Numbered from the stretch's first letter, positions 1 through 9,445 are shown. The stretch: 64,000 bases of DNA from Burkholderiales bacterium (GCA_015075645.1 JABTUF010000001.1:186001-250000); one strand, 5' to 3'. The notes: generated by a model from the sequence alone, not told the origin. A program made the numbers and translations.

Positions 1-381
1 GGCGACCGCCGCGCGCGGATCGCGGAGTTGCCCGCGCTCGCGGACGCCGCGACGCTCGCGGATTGGCAGCGTGAGGCCAGTGCGATGCACGTCGCGCCCG
101 CGTTGCTCGACTACGTGCAGGCGCTGCTCGCGGCGAGCCGCGGCCATCCCGGCAACGCCCCGACCTCCGACACCGGAGCGCGGCGCGGCCTCTCTCCGCG
201 CGCGGGACTGATGCTCCTCAACGCCGCGCGCGCCTGGGCGCTCGTCGGCGGCCGTCCGATGGTGCTCCCCGAAGACGTGCAGGCGGTGTTCCCGGCGGTC
301 GCCGGGCATCGACTCGCCGGCGGTGCGCGCGCCGGCGCGCTCGTCGCGGCCACGCTGCTGCGCTCCGTACCGCTGCCGTAG
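1..381 (+). CDS. MoxR-family AAA+ ATPase, C-terminal part (5' end outside window)
   Basis: The frame is open from the first base of the window, so this is the last 126 residues of a longer gene. It holds the C-terminal lid domain of MoxR-type AAA+ ATPases: the stretch GLSPRAGLMLLNAARAWAL followed by a 'GGRPMVLPEDVQAVFPAV' block is typical of the family, whereas Walker A and B lie upstream of the window. MoxR ATPases are generally chaperone-like and act with neighbouring DUF58 and transglutaminase or VWA proteins. That arrangement is seen here, since a DUF58 gene starts 8 bases after this stop and a transglutaminase gene follows. The target is unknown. Confidence 0.88.
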   Translation, partial: GDRRARIAELPALADAATLADWQREASAMHVAPALLDYVQALLAASRGHPGNAPTSDTGARRGLSPRAGLMLLNAARAWALVGGRPMVLPEDVQAVFPAVAGHRLAGGARAGALVAATLLRSVPLP

Positions 382-389
382 CGCAGGCC

Positions 390-1379
390 ATGGCGTCGAT
401 CGCGGCACAGGCACCCGCGCCCGGAGCGTGGGCGCGCTGGCGCCAGCGCTTCTTGCGTCTCGCTCCGGGCGACGGCGACGAGGTCGTGCTGCGCCATTCG
501 CGCATCTACATCCTGCCCTCGCGCCGCGGGACGACGATGATCGCCACGCTGGCGATCATGCTGCTGACCTCGCTCAACTACGCGCTCTCGCTCGGCTTCG
601 TCGTCACGTTCCTGCTCGCCGGGCTCGTCGCCGCGTCGCTGCTGCACGCGTTCCGCAACCTCGCCGGGGTCGAGATCCGCCCGCTCGCCGCGAGCGAGAC
701 CTTCGCCGGCGGACGCATCGCGTACGCGCTCTCGCTCGGCGGCGGAGAGCGCACCCGCGAGGCCCTCGAAGTCCGGGCCATCGACGCCGAACCGGTGGTC
801 GCCGACATTCCGGCCGGCACGACGGTGAACGTGCGCGTCGAACGGCCGGCGCCGCGGCGCGGACGCCATGCGCTCGGGCGCGTGACGCTGTCGTCGACGC
901 AGCCGCTCGGGCTGTGGCGCGCGTGGTCGTACGTGCACTTCCCGCTCGCCGGTGTCGTCTACCCCGCACCCGAACCCGGAGCGCCTCCGCTGCCGCCCGG
1001 CGCGCATGGACAGGACCTCTCCGCACCCGGACAGGGCGACGAATCGGAGTTCGCAGGCCTGCGCGAATTCCAGCCCGGCGACCCGCCGCAACGCGTCGCC
1101 TGGAAGGCGGTCGCGCGCGGCGCCGGCTGGTACACCAAGGAGTTCGAGGGCTCCGGAGGCGGCGGTCCGGTCGGGCTCGACTGGGCGCAACTGCCGCGCG
1201 CCCTCGACGACGAGACGAAGCTCTCGCGCCTCACCGCCTGGATCCTCGCGGCCGAACGCGCGGCGCGTCCGTTCTCGCTTCGCGTGCCCGGCGCGGCGCT
1301 CCCGCCGGGGCAGGACCGCGACCACCGCCGCTCGGCGCTCACGATGCTCGCGCTCGCGCGCAGCGGAGACTCGTGGTGA
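390..1379 (+). CDS. DUF58 domain-containing membrane protein
   Basis: This is a 329-residue protein with two adjacent hydrophobic segments at about residues 50-90, followed by a soluble domain. Near residue 230 it carries the DUF58 hallmark: an 'REFQPGDPPQRVAWK' block followed by a 'YTKEFEG' motif. DUF58 proteins have a VWA-like fold and are usually encoded between a MoxR ATPase and a transglutaminase, as here. The ATG at 390 lies 8 bases after the MoxR stop, and the 3' end overlaps the next gene by 4 bases (GTGA), so the three genes look translationally coupled. The exact function is not established. Confidence 0.9.
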   Translation: MASIAAQAPAPGAWARWRQRFLRLAPGDGDEVVLRHSRIYILPSRRGTTMIATLAIMLLTSLNYALSLGFVVTFLLAGLVAASLLHAFRNLAGVEIRPLAASETFAGGRIAYALSLGGGERTREALEVRAIDAEPVVADIPAGTTVNVRVERPAPRRGRHALGRVTLSSTQPLGLWRAWSYVHFPLAGVVYPAPEPGAPPLPPGAHGQDLSAPGQGDESEFAGLREFQPGDPPQRVAWKAVARGAGWYTKEFEGSGGGGPVGLDWAQLPRALDDETKLSRLTAWILAAERAARPFSLRVPGAALPPGQDRDHRRSALTMLALARSGDSW

Positions 1380-3454
1380 GCGCCAAGCTGCGTCGCGCAC
1401 GGCGCCGGAACGCTCGAGTGTCGCCCGCGCTCTCGGCGACGCAGATCCGCTGGATCGGCGCGCTGATCGTCTGCGCGCAACTGCCGCAGGCGCCGCATCT
1501 GCCGCTTTGGGTCGCCGCGTTCGGGATCGCGCTCTGCGGATTGCGCCTGCTGCTGTTGCGGCGCGACCGCGCGCGCCCCGGCGCCCCGGCGCGCATCCCG
1601 TCGTGGACGCTGGTGCTGTTCGCGCTCGCCGCCGCGCTCGCCGTGCGCGCCTCCTACGGCTATCTGCTCGGCCGCGATCCGTCGGTCGCATTCCTGTTCA
1701 TCCTCGTCGCGATCAAGTTCCTCGAGACGCGCACGGTCCGCGACGGCACGCTGCTCGTCGCGCTCGCCTCGTTCCTGCTCGTCACGCCGTTCTTCGCGAG
1801 CCAGTCGCCGCTCGCCGCGTTCGCGGCGCTGCCCGCGCTGCTGGTGCTGGGCGGCACGCTCGACGCGCTCTCGCGTCCGCCGAACGCGTTGCCCCCTCGT
1901 CCGCCGGGCGTCGCGCTCGCGCGCACCGGCAAGTTCATCGTGCAGGGCATTCCGATCGCCGCGCTGCTGTTCGTGCTCTTCCCGCGTATCGCGGGCCCGC
2001 TGTGGGGCGTGCCGGCCGAAGCGGGCGCGACGACCGGATTGTCGGATTCGATGGAGCCGGGGTCGATCAGCGAGCTGTCGCTCTCCGACGCGGTGGCGTT
2101 CCGCGTCGACTTCGACGGCGCGGTTCCGCCGCCCGCGCAGCGCTACTGGCGCGGACCGGTGCTGTCGCGCTTCGATGGACGCGCGTGGACGCTCGTGCCG
2201 CGCTCGATGCCGGGCCATCTCACGCCGCCCGGTCCGGGGGGCGTCGCGTACACCGTCACGCTTGAGCCGCACGGCAAACCCTGGCTCTTCGCCCTCGAAC
2301 TGCCGGCGAGCCTGCCGCGACCGGCCGGCGCCGACGCGGATCCCGGCGGCGACGAAAGCCATGCACTGCTCACGCGCGACCAGCAGCTCGTGGCACGCAC
2401 GCCGGTGTCGCAGGTCCTCCGCTACCGCCAGCTCTCGATGCTGCGCGACGCGTTCCCGCAGGCCGACGAAGGCGAGGGACAGGAGTACCTGCGCCTGCCG
2501 CCGCGGGGCAATCCGCGCACGGTCGAACTCGGGCGTGAACTTCGCGCCGCGAACCCCGATCCGCAAGGAGCCGTCGCCGCGGCGCTCGCCTGGTTTCGCG
2601 CGGCGCCGTTCGTCTACACGCTGTCGCCGCCGCCGCTCGACCGCGATCCGGTCGACGCGTTCCTGTTCGACACGCGCCGCGGCTTCTGCGAGCACTTCGC
2701 CGGCTCGTTCGTCGTGATGATGCGCGCCGCGGGCGTTCCCGCGCGCGTGGTGACCGGCTACCAGGGCGGCGAGTGGAATCCGCGCGGCGGCTACCTGATC
2801 GTGCGGCAGTCCGACGCGCACGCGTGGGCCGAGGTGCTCGTCGACGGCGAATGGCGGCGCGTCGACCCGACGGCGACCGTCGCGCCCTCGCGCATCGAGA
2901 TGGGCCTCGCGCGCGCGGTCGCCGCCGGCGAACCGGTACCGCTCTTCGCCCGTCTCGACGCCGGCTGGCTCAAGAGCACGCAACTCGCGTTCGATGCGCT
3001 CAACCACGCCTGGCGCACCCACGTCGTGGGTTTCAACCGCGACCGCCAGCGCGAACTGTGGCGCGACCTCACGATCGACCGCTACGCCGGCTGGCAGATC
3101 GCCGCCATCGCCGGCGTTCTCGGCCTCGCGTGGGCCGCGGTCGCGCTCGCGTTCATCGGACTCTCCCGCACCCGGCGCGAACGCGAGCTGGTGCTGTGGC
3201 ACGAGGCCTGCACGCGTCTCGAGCGGGCCGGGCTGCCGCGCCAACCGCACGAAGGGCCGATCGCCTTCGCGGCGCGCGCGAGCGCGCGCTGGCCGCAGTT
3301 CGCGATCGCGTTCTCGGCGATCGCCGAATCCTACGCCGCGCTACGCTACGGTCCGCCTTCCGCGCGGCCGGGCGAGCGTGAGGCGCTCGTGGCGACGCTG
3401 GAGCGGGCGGTCGAGGTGTTGCCGGCGGCCGGCGAACTGCGCGCCGCTACGTAG
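1376..3454 (+). CDS. tgpA: TgpA-type membrane transglutaminase-like protein (DUF3488/DUF4129)
   Basis: This 692-residue protein has an N-terminal block of about five to six membrane helices (residues 20-200), a periplasmic transglutaminase-like domain, a further membrane helix near residue 580 and a short C-terminal DUF4129-like tail. The catalytic triad is readable: Cys438 in GFCEHFAGSF, His482 in SDAHAWAEV and Asp497 in RRVDPTA. The frame is open far upstream, but the GTG at 1376 overlaps the DUF58 stop in a GTGA junction and gives the expected length, so I chose it; GTG 1373 is the alternative. By homology with Pseudomonas TgpA it probably acts on envelope proteins together with the MoxR and DUF58 partners. 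The substrate is unknown. Confidence 0.9.
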   Translation: MSAKLRRARRRNARVSPALSATQIRWIGALIVCAQLPQAPHLPLWVAAFGIALCGLRLLLLRRDRARPGAPARIPSWTLVLFALAAALAVRASYGYLLGRDPSVAFLFILVAIKFLETRTVRDGTLLVALASFLLVTPFFASQSPLAAFAALPALLVLGGTLDALSRPPNALPPRPPGVALARTGKFIVQGIPIAALLFVLFPRIAGPLWGVPAEAGATTGLSDSMEPGSISELSLSDAVAFRVDFDGAVPPPAQRYWRGPVLSRFDGRAWTLVPRSMPGHLTPPGPGGVAYTVTLEPHGKPWLFALELPASLPRPAGADADPGGDESHALLTRDQQLVARTPVSQVLRYRQLSMLRDAFPQADEGEGQEYLRLPPRGNPRTVELGRELRAANPDPQGAVAAALAWFRAAPFVYTLSPPPLDRDPVDAFLFDTRRGFCEHFAGSFVVMMRAAGVPARVVTGYQGGEWNPRGGYLIVRQSDAHAWAEVLVDGEWRRVDPTATVAPSRIEMGLARAVAAGEPVPLFARLDAGWLKSTQLAFDALNHAWRTHVVGFNRDRQRELWRDLTIDRYAGWQIAAIAGVLGLAWAAVALAFIGLSRTRRERELVLWHEACTRLERAGLPRQPHEGPIAFAARASARWPQFAIAFSAIAESYAALRYGPPSARPGEREALVATLERAVEVLPAAGELRAAT

Positions 3455-3540
3455 ATCGGAGTCAGAGCCGCCATTCTCGCGTGCAACGGCGCTGCGACTT
3501 CGCGATGCTCGTTCGCGCGAGAACCGCGACTCCGACCCCT
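3454..3540. repeat. REP-like imperfect inverted repeat between convergent tgpA and rpoS
   Basis: The whole gap between the convergent tgpA and rpoS stops is an imperfect palindrome. The outer arms are GATCGGAGTC (3454-3463) and GACTCCGACCC (3528-3538). The inner arms are TTCTCGCG (3474-3481) and CGCGAGAA (3516-3523). The motif AGGGGTCGGAGTC, read on the minus strand, resembles the core of the repeats after pyrD and purA but is clearly diverged. It may act as a bidirectional transcription end. There is no T-run, so it is not a standard intrinsic terminator. Confidence 0.6.
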
Positions 3541-3542
3541 GC

Positions 3543-4511
3543 CTACAGCAACGCATCCCGATCGAGCCCCGATGCCGCGAGCCGCGCACGCAACCGGTCG
3601 AGCGCCTCGATCTGGATCTGCCGCACGCGCTCGCGCGTGACGCCGAGTTCGCGCGCGAGTTCGTCGAGCGTCGCGACCTCGGCGCCGTTCAGGCCGTAGC
3701 GCCGCTCGATCACCCGCCGCTGGCGCTCCGGCAGCCCGGCCAGCCACTCGGCCACCGAGCGTTCGAGCGCGTTGTGGTGGAGCATCAGCTCCGGCTCCAT
3801 CGCGCCTTCGTCCGGGAGCGCGTCGGCGATGGTGACCGACGGATCACGGTCGAGCGGCGCGTCGAGCGAGAGCACGTGCTCCTGCCATCGCACCAGCCGT
3901 GCGATGTCGTCGACCGGACGGTCGATCAGGTGCGCGACGTCCTCGATCGTCGCGTCGCGGCCGTCGGCGGGCGGATGGTTCTCGAGGTAACGCAGCGCGC
4001 GCTGCACGACGGAGAGCTCGCGCATCACGTGCGCGGGCAGGCGGATCGTTCGCGCCTGCTGCACGATCGCGCGCTCGATCGCCTGCCGGATCCACCACGT
4101 CGCGTAGGTCGAGAAGCGGAACCCGCGCTCCGGGTCGAACTTGTCGAGCGCGTGCATGAGGCCGAGGTTGCCCTCCTCGATCAGGTCGGGCAGCGCGAGT
4201 CCCCGGTGCGCGTAGTGGCGTGCGATCGACACGACGAGGCGCAGGTTGCGCTCGATCATCGTCTGCCGCGCGGCGAAGTCGCCGCCGCGCACCGCGCGCG
4301 CGAGGGCGAGTTCCTCGTCGGCCGACAGCAGAGGATGCTGGCCGATCTCGTTCAGGTAGAGCTGCGCGACGTCGGCGACGAAGTCGGCGGCGAGGCCGGG
4401 CGCGGGCTCGTCGAGCGGCAGCGGCGCGGTCAGCGCGTCGTGCGCGACCGGTTCCGATTCGTGCGCCGCGTCGCCGTCCTCGTCGAGCGGATCGGGCGCG
4501 GCGGCGGCCAT
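3543..4511 (-). CDS. rpoS: RNA polymerase sigma factor RpoS
   Basis: This 322-residue group 2 sigma-70 factor is the general stress and stationary-phase sigma. A variable acidic N-terminus (1-45) precedes region 1.2 ([16 protein letters not shown], 47-62). Region 2 follows, with the RpoS-like core '[20 protein letters not shown]' (123-142), then region 3, and region 4 with the helix-turn-helix [20 protein letters not shown] near the C-terminus. The N-terminus is far shorter than in RpoD, which supports RpoS rather than the primary sigma. It is the last gene of surE-pcm-nlpD-rpoS, the arrangement known in proteobacteria, where rpoS promoters often lie inside nlpD. I could not place an internal promoter with confidence. 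Confidence 0.95.
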   Translation of the reverse strand: MAAAAPDPLDEDGDAAHESEPVAHDALTAPLPLDEPAPGLAADFVADVAQLYLNEIGQHPLLSADEELALARAVRGGDFAARQTMIERNLRLVVSIARHYAHRGLALPDLIEEGNLGLMHALDKFDPERGFRFSTYATWWIRQAIERAIVQQARTIRLPAHVMRELSVVQRALRYLENHPPADGRDATIEDVAHLIDRPVDDIARLVRWQEHVLSLDAPLDRDPSVTIADALPDEGAMEPELMLHHNALERSVAEWLAGLPERQRRVIERRYGLNGAEVATLDELARELGVTRERVRQIQIEALDRLRARLAASGLDRDALL

Positions 4512-4533
4512 CGGCGGGCGGGAGCGGCCGGCG

Positions 4534-5691
4534 TCAGGCGGGCGGCAGGAAACGCAACGGGTCCATCGGCTTGCCCAGGCGCCGGATCTCGAAGTGCAGC
4601 TTGACGCGATCGGCGTCCGTCGACCCCATCTCCGCGATCTTCTGACCGCGCGCGACGGCCTGCCCTTCCTTCACGAGGATGTCGGCGTTGTGCGCGTAGG
4701 CGGTGAGGTAGGTCGCGTTGTGCTTGATGATGACGAGCTTGCCGTAGCCGCGCAGGCCGCTGCCCGCGTAGACGACCTTGCCCGGCGCGCTCGCGACGAC
4801 CGGATCGCCCGCGGCGCCTCCGATGTCGATGCCCTTCAGGCTCGCGCTCTCGGAGAACTGCGCGACGACCTTGCCCTTCGCGGGCCACACCCAGTCGAGC
4901 CCTTCGTCGTCGCCGGGCGAAGGTCCGGGCGCGGGCGGCGTGGTGGCGGGGACACTCGCGGCCGCCGAAGCAGCCGCGTTCGACGGCGTGGTGCTCGTCT
5001 GCGGCGCGCTCGCGATCGTCGTCGGCGGTGGCGCCGGCGGCTTGACAGCCGGCGTATCCGGCGCGGATGCGAGGCGGGCGACGTCGCGCATCGCCTGCTC
5101 CGACCACGGCTCCTTGATCGCCTTGGGCGAGGTCTTCGTCAACCGATCCGCGGCGGCCGCGGTCGGCGGCACGGACGCGGACGCCACGGCAGGCGGCACT
5201 GGCGCGCCTCCCGACGCCACGCCCGCCGCATCGGATCGAGGCGCGCCGGCCGTGACCGGCGGCACGGTGCGCAACGGTGTCACCGTGGTCCCGGGCGCGC
5301 CCGCGTCCGCGCCCGCAGCCATCTGCGGCGGCTCGCTGCCCGGCGCGGTGAGCCGCAGCGCTTGCCCGACGCGAATCACGTTGATGTTCTCGATGCCGTT
5401 CCACGCCGCGAGGTCGCGGTAGTCGAGTCCGTGCTCGAGCGCGATCTGGTAGAGCGTGTCGCCGCGCTTGACCGTGTAGGTCGGCGGGCGCCAGTCGGGT
5501 TCGCCGGGTTTCGTCGCGGCCGCCGGATGCGGCGGCGGCAGCGGCGCGGTGGACGGTGCGGCGCGCGGCGGAACCGCCGGGCGGTCGACGACGGGAGCGG
5601 GCGTGCGCGTCGCGCAGCCTGCGGCGAGCGCGGCGGCCGCGAAGAGCGCGGCGACGCGCGGGATCGAAAGGGTGGTTCGGCTCGTCGTCAT
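4534..5691 (-). CDS. nlpD: NlpD-like lipoprotein, LysM plus M23 (LytM) domain
   Basis: This 385-residue outer-membrane lipoprotein has a signal peptide ending in the lipobox LAAGC (Cys26). A LysM peptidoglycan-binding domain spans about residues 71-116 ([18 protein letters not shown]). A long Pro/Ala/Thr-rich linker follows, then a C-terminal M23/LytM domain (about 285-382). The first M23 motif reads LKGIDIGG without the metal-binding His, and the last reads KLHFEI with only one of the two His. The peptidase is therefore degenerate, as in E. coli NlpD, which activates the amidase AmiC instead of cutting peptidoglycan itself. The gene lies between pcm and rpoS on the same strand. Confidence 0.93.
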   Translation of the reverse strand: MTTSRTTLSIPRVAALFAAAALAAGCATRTPAPVVDRPAVPPRAAPSTAPLPPPHPAAATKPGEPDWRPPTYTVKRGDTLYQIALEHGLDYRDLAAWNGIENINVIRVGQALRLTAPGSEPPQMAAGADAGAPGTTVTPLRTVPPVTAGAPRSDAAGVASGGAPVPPAVASASVPPTAAAADRLTKTSPKAIKEPWSEQAMRDVARLASAPDTPAVKPPAPPPTTIASAPQTSTTPSNAAASAAASVPATTPPAPGPSPGDDEGLDWVWPAKGKVVAQFSESASLKGIDIGGAAGDPVVASAPGKVVYAGSGLRGYGKLVIIKHNATYLTAYAHNADILVKEGQAVARGQKIAEMGSTDADRVKLHFEIRRLGKPMDPLRFLPPA

Positions 5692-5725
5692 CCGGGCGCT
5701 CGGGGCGCCCGGCCGCGCGAGCGCG

Positions 5726-6397
5726 TCAGGCGAGACCCGGCAGCAGTGGCACGAATCTTACCGCATCGAGACGTTGCTCCCTCACGCCGCCCGGCCCCAT
5801 CTCGATCACGGTCAGGTACTGGACGCCGCGTTCGCCTTCTTCGGGGGATCCGGCGAGCGGAATCACCATGCGCCCACCGGGCTTGAGATAGCGCAGCAGC
5901 GCGGTGGGCACGTGCGTCGCCCCCGCGGTGACCACGATCGCATCGACCGACAGGTCCTCGCCCAGGTCGGCGCTCCCGTCGCCGTGCTTGAGCGCGACAT
6001 TGCCGCATTTGAGTCCCTGCAGGTTGCGCCGGGCTTTCGCGACCAGCGCCCCGATGCGCTCGACCGTCCACACCTTCTTCGCGATGCGCGAGAGGACCGC
6101 GGTCTGGTAGCCGCAGCCGGTACCGATCTCGAGCACGCCGTCGAGGTCACGACCGTTCCGCGCGAGTTCGGTCATGCGCGCGACGACCCAGGGCTGCGAG
6201 ATCGTCTGGCCGTGCCCGATCGGCAGCGGCACGTCGTCGTAGGCGCGGATCGCGAGCGCCTCGTCGACGAAGCGGTGGCGCGGGATCGCGAGCATCGCCG
6301 ACAACACGACCTCGTCGCGGATGCCCTCCCCGCGCAGCCGCTCGATCAGGCGCGCCTGCGTGCGCGCCGACGTCATCCCGATCCCCTGCTTCTCCAT
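5726..6397 (-). CDS. pcm: Protein-L-isoaspartate O-methyltransferase
   Basis: This 223-residue SAM-dependent enzyme repairs isoaspartyl residues in ageing proteins by methylating them. The SAM-binding motif VLEIGTGCGYQTA is at residues 88-100, preceded by GHGQTISQPWVVARMTELA (61-79), which is diagnostic of the PCMT family. The frame is open well upstream into surE. The ATG at 6397 gives the normal length and starts 20 bases after the surE stop; an ATG 21 bases further in (6376) is the alternative. It is the second gene of the surE-pcm-nlpD-rpoS operon, a common stationary-phase survival set. Confidence 0.94.
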   Translation of the reverse strand: MEKQGIGMTSARTQARLIERLRGEGIRDEVVLSAMLAIPRHRFVDEALAIRAYDDVPLPIGHGQTISQPWVVARMTELARNGRDLDGVLEIGTGCGYQTAVLSRIAKKVWTVERIGALVAKARRNLQGLKCGNVALKHGDGSADLGEDLSVDAIVVTAGATHVPTALLRYLKPGGRMVIPLAGSPEEGERGVQYLTVIEMGPGGVREQRLDAVRFVPLLPGLA

Positions 6398-6417
6398 CCT
6401 CCCGCCCTCCCCGGCGG

Positions 6418-7158
6418 TCAGGCAGCGAGCCAGGCGCCCACCTCGTCCATGCGTTCGCGGTTCGTGAGGTCGACCTGCAGCGGCGTGATCGACACCTGCC
6501 GCGAATCGACCGCGTGGAAATCGGTGCCTTCGCCCGCATCCGCCGCCGGGCCCGCCGCGCCGACCCAGTAGACGGTCTCGCCGCGCGGACTCGTCATCCG
6601 GATCGTGTCCTCCGCCTTGTGCCTCCGGCCGAGCCGCGTGATCCGCGTGCCGCGGACCTCGGCGCGCGGCACGTCGGGTACGTTCACGTTGATGAGCCAG
6701 CTTCCCGCCGGCGTGCGCGCATGGCGGCTCACGAGGTCGATCGCGACCTCGCACGCGGTCTCGAAGTGCTTCGCGGTCTTCGACGCGAGGGAGATCGCGA
6801 TCGACGGAATGCCGAGCAGGAAGCCCTCGGTCGCGGCGGCGACGGTGCCCGAGTAGATCGTGTCGTCGCCCATGTTCGCGCCGAGGTTGATGCCCGAGAT
6901 CACCATGTCCGGCAGGTGGTCGAGGAGCCCGGTCACCGCGAGGTGCACGCAGTCGGTCGGCGTGCCGTTGACGAACAGGAATCCGTTCGGGGCGCGGCGC
7001 ACCGACAGCGGGCGGTCGAGCGTGAGCGAATTCGACGCGCCGCTGCGGTCGCGCTCCGGCGCGACGACCGTGATGTCCGCGTGCGGGATGAGGGCGGCGG
7101 CGAGCCGCTCGAGCCCGGGCGCGAAATAGCCGTCGTCGTTGGAGAGCAGGATGCGCAT
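6418..7158 (-). CDS. surE: 5'/3'-nucleotidase SurE
   Basis: This 246-residue protein begins with [11 protein letters not shown], the SurE metal-binding motif (Asp8, Asp9). It also has the conserved blocks [26 protein letters not shown] and '[20 protein letters not shown]'. SurE dephosphorylates nucleoside 5'- and 3'-monophosphates and short polyphosphate, and is linked to stationary-phase survival. It is the first gene of the operon with pcm, nlpD and rpoS. A good TATAAT -10 element on the minus strand lies 16 bases upstream of the ATG, so the leader should be very short. Confidence 0.96.
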   Translation of the reverse strand: MRILLSNDDGYFAPGLERLAAALIPHADITVVAPERDRSGASNSLTLDRPLSVRRAPNGFLFVNGTPTDCVHLAVTGLLDHLPDMVISGINLGANMGDDTIYSGTVAAATEGFLLGIPSIAISLASKTAKHFETACEVAIDLVSRHARTPAGSWLINVNVPDVPRAEVRGTRITRLGRRHKAEDTIRMTSPRGETVYWVGAAGPAADAGEGTDFHAVDSRQVSITPLQVDLTNRERMDEVGAWLAA

Positions 7159-7174
7159 GCGGGGCGTCGCGCCG

Positions 7175-7204
7175 ATTATAGCCGGACGGCCCGCCTCCTA
7201 TAAT
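7175..7204. promoter_or_regulatory. Back-to-back promoters for surE (-) and the iron permease gene (+)
   Basis: Two perfect TATAAT boxes face away from each other. On the plus strand TATAAT is at 7199-7204, nine bases before the permease ATG. On the minus strand it is at 7175-7180, sixteen bases before the surE ATG. With flanking bases they form an inverted repeat, ATTATAG (7175-7181) and CTATAAT (7198-7204). Each -10 would use a poor -35 (TTATAG) inside the other box, so the two promoters overlap and probably exclude each other. Confidence 0.55.
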
Positions 7205-7213
7205 CGCCCCATC

Positions 7214-8899
7214 ATGAACGGTCGTCGCCCGCTCGTCCTCGCCGCCCTCGCGCTCGCCGCGCTCGCGCTCCTCCCGGTGCTCGCCGTCGTGGTGCGGGGC
7301 ATCGCGCCGGGGGCGAGCGACACCTGGTCGCACCTCGCCGACACCGTGCTCGCCCGTTACGTCGGGAACACGCTCGCGCTGGTAGTGCTGGTCGGCGCGG
7401 GCGTCGCCTTCGGCGGCACGCTGACCGGCTGGGCGCTCGCCCAGTACCGCTTCCCCGGCAGCCGCATGTTCGCGTGGGCGCTGCTGCTGCCGCTCGCGAT
7501 GCCGACCTACGTGATGGCCTACGCCTACACCGACTTCCTGCAGTACTCGGGGCCGGTGCAGACGACGCTACGCCGGGCGTTCGGGGAGGCGGCGAGCCAC
7601 GCGTTCCCGGACGTTCGCTCGCTGCCGGGTGCGGCCGCGATGTTCGTCTTCACGCTCTATCCGTACGTCTACCTGCTCGCGCGCACCGCGTTCGCCGAAC
7701 GTCCTGCGGCCTTCGTCGAGGCGGCGCGAACGCTGGGCCTCGACCGGCGGCGCGCGTTCTGGCGCGTCGAACTGCCGCTCGCGCGTCCGGCGATCGCGGG
7801 CGGCGTCGCGCTCGCGCTGATGGAGACGCTGGCGGACTTCGGCACGGTCGCCTACTTCGCGGTCGACACCTTCACCACCGGCATCTACCGCGCGTGGTTC
7901 ACGCTGGGCGACCGCGCCGCCTCCGCGCAGCTCGCGGCGACGCTGCTCGCGTTCGTCCTCGCGGCGCTCTGGCTCGAGCGCGCGTCTCGCGGCGCGGCGC
8001 GCACCTCGAGCGCCCGGGCGCGCGCCGGCGCGCCCGACGCCCGGCCGCGCATCGGCGGTTCGCGCGGCGCCACGCTCGCGGTGCTGTGCAGCGTGCCGCT
8101 CGCGGTCGGATTCGTGATTCCGGTGTTGCTGCTCGTGCGCCTCGTGCTCGCCGAGCCCGAGATCCCCGGCATCGAGCGCTTCGTCGACGGCGCGTGGAAC
8201 AGCGTTCGCGTCGCCGCCATCGCGACCGTCGTCGCGGTGGCCTTCGCGGCGACCGTGTCCTATGCGAACCGGCTCGCGCCCGGCGCCGCCGTGCGAGCGG
8301 CGACGCGCGTGCTGACGCTGGGTTATGCGGTCCCGGGCACGGTGCTCGCGGTCGGCGTGCTGCTGCCGCTCTCCACGCTCGACGGCTGGTTCGCCGACGC
8401 GATCCGGCGCACGACCGGAGCGCACGCCGGACTCCTGTTGACCGGCACCGTCGTCGCGCTCGTCTACGCCTACCAGGTCCGCTACTTCGCGGTGGCGTGG
8501 AACGGCATCGAACCCGCGTTCCAGCGCATCACGCCCGCGATGGACGCTGCCGCGCGGAGCCTCGGCGCCGGCACGATCGGCACCTTCCGCCGCGTGCATG
8601 CGCCGCTCCTCGCGCGCAGCGTCGCGGCGACGCTGCTCCTGGTGTTCGTCGACGTGATGAAGGAACTGTCGGCCACGCTCGTGCTGCGGCCGTTCAATTT
8701 CGACACGCTGGCGACGCAGGCGTTCTCGCTCGCGAGCGACGAACGTCTCGCTGAGGCTGCGGTGCCGTCGCTCGCGATCGTCGCGGTCGGGCTGCTGCCG
8801 ATCGTGCTGCTCTCGCGGGCGGCGATGCGGCGGCGGGACTCCCGGCCGTCCGCGGCCGGCGTATCGGCGCCGGGTCAGGGCCTGCAAGCGCTTCCATAG
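7214..8899 (+). CDS. Fbp/Afu-type ferric iron ABC transporter permease (fused two-domain)
   Basis: This 561-residue inner-membrane protein is made of two homologous halves, each with about six helices, as in FbpB/AfuB/SfuB iron permeases. Each half has an EAA-type coupling loop for the ATPase: FVEAARTLGLDRRRAFWRVE in the first half, and the weaker MDAAARSLGAGTIGTFRRVH in the second. The ATG at 7214 precedes a clear hydrophobic start (MNGRRPLVLAALALAALALL). It has no Shine-Dalgarno sequence and lies only 9 bases after a TATAAT box, so the message may be nearly leaderless. The likely binding protein is encoded at 10061-11089 on the other strand. No ATP-binding subunit is in the window. Confidence 0.88.
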   Translation: MNGRRPLVLAALALAALALLPVLAVVVRGIAPGASDTWSHLADTVLARYVGNTLALVVLVGAGVAFGGTLTGWALAQYRFPGSRMFAWALLLPLAMPTYVMAYAYTDFLQYSGPVQTTLRRAFGEAASHAFPDVRSLPGAAAMFVFTLYPYVYLLARTAFAERPAAFVEAARTLGLDRRRAFWRVELPLARPAIAGGVALALMETLADFGTVAYFAVDTFTTGIYRAWFTLGDRAASAQLAATLLAFVLAALWLERASRGAARTSSARARAGAPDARPRIGGSRGATLAVLCSVPLAVGFVIPVLLLVRLVLAEPEIPGIERFVDGAWNSVRVAAIATVVAVAFAATVSYANRLAPGAAVRAATRVLTLGYAVPGTVLAVGVLLPLSTLDGWFADAIRRTTGAHAGLLLTGTVVALVYAYQVRYFAVAWNGIEPAFQRITPAMDAAARSLGAGTIGTFRRVHAPLLARSVAATLLLVFVDVMKELSATLVLRPFNFDTLATQAFSLASDERLAEAAVPSLAIVAVGLLPIVLLSRAAMRRRDSRPSAAGVSAPGQGLQALP

Positions 8900-9058
8900 C
8901 CGGCGCCGGCAGGGTGGCTTCGCTGCCGCCCCGAAGGTTCGACGTTCACGACCCGGCCACGCCATTTGCGACAGGCGAGGACCGTTGCGGTAGTCTGTCG
9001 GACCGTCGTCACGCCGGCACAGTCCCCCTCTTCTTCTGACATCGACAGGAGACGAACC

Positions 9059-9445
9059 ATGCGCCTGGGCAACTTCTCGATCGGTCTCGCCGTCAAGGAC
9101 ATCGGCGCATCCCGCGCCTTCTACGAGAAACTCGGGTTCCGCGCGATCGGCGGCGACCAGGAACAGAACTGGCTGATCCTCCAGAACGAGACCGCGACGA
9201 TCGGACTCTTCCAGGGGATGTTCGACCGGAACGTGATGACGTTCAATCCCGGTTGGGACCGCAGCGGCGCACGGTTGAACGACTTCGACGATGTTCGCGA
9301 CATCCAGCGGATCCTCCGCGACCGCGGGCTCGCCCTCGTGTCCGAGGCGGACGCGACGTCGACCGGACCCGCGAGCCTGATGCTGACCGATCCCGACGGG
9401 AATCCGATCCTCGTGGACCAGCATGTGCCGAGACCTCGGAGGTGA
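9059..9445 (+). CDS. VOC family protein (glyoxalase/bleomycin-resistance fold)
   Basis: This 128-residue single-domain protein has the vicinal-oxygen-chelate pattern. It shows an N-terminal strand and helix, IGLAVKDIGASRAFYEKLGF, and a C-terminal ASLMLTDPDGNPILVDQHV, where 'DPDGNPI' is the usual VOC end motif. A good ribosome-binding site (AGGAGA, 9047-9052) sits seven bases before the ATG at 9059 and fixes the start. The family includes lyases, dioxygenases and drug-binding proteins, so the substrate cannot be inferred. It lies in a small island between the two parts of an iron transporter, probably by chance. Confidence 0.85.
   Translation: MRLGNFSIGLAVKDIGASRAFYEKLGFRAIGGDQEQNWLILQNETATIGLFQGMFDRNVMTFNPGWDRSGARLNDFDDVRDIQRILRDRGLALVSEADATSTGPASLMLTDPDGNPILVDQHVPRPRR

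Noticed and set aside
4534..5691. Active M23 endopeptidase
   Set aside because: Two of the metal-binding His are missing from the motifs (LKGIDIGG and KLHFEI), so I call it NlpD-like and catalytically inactive.
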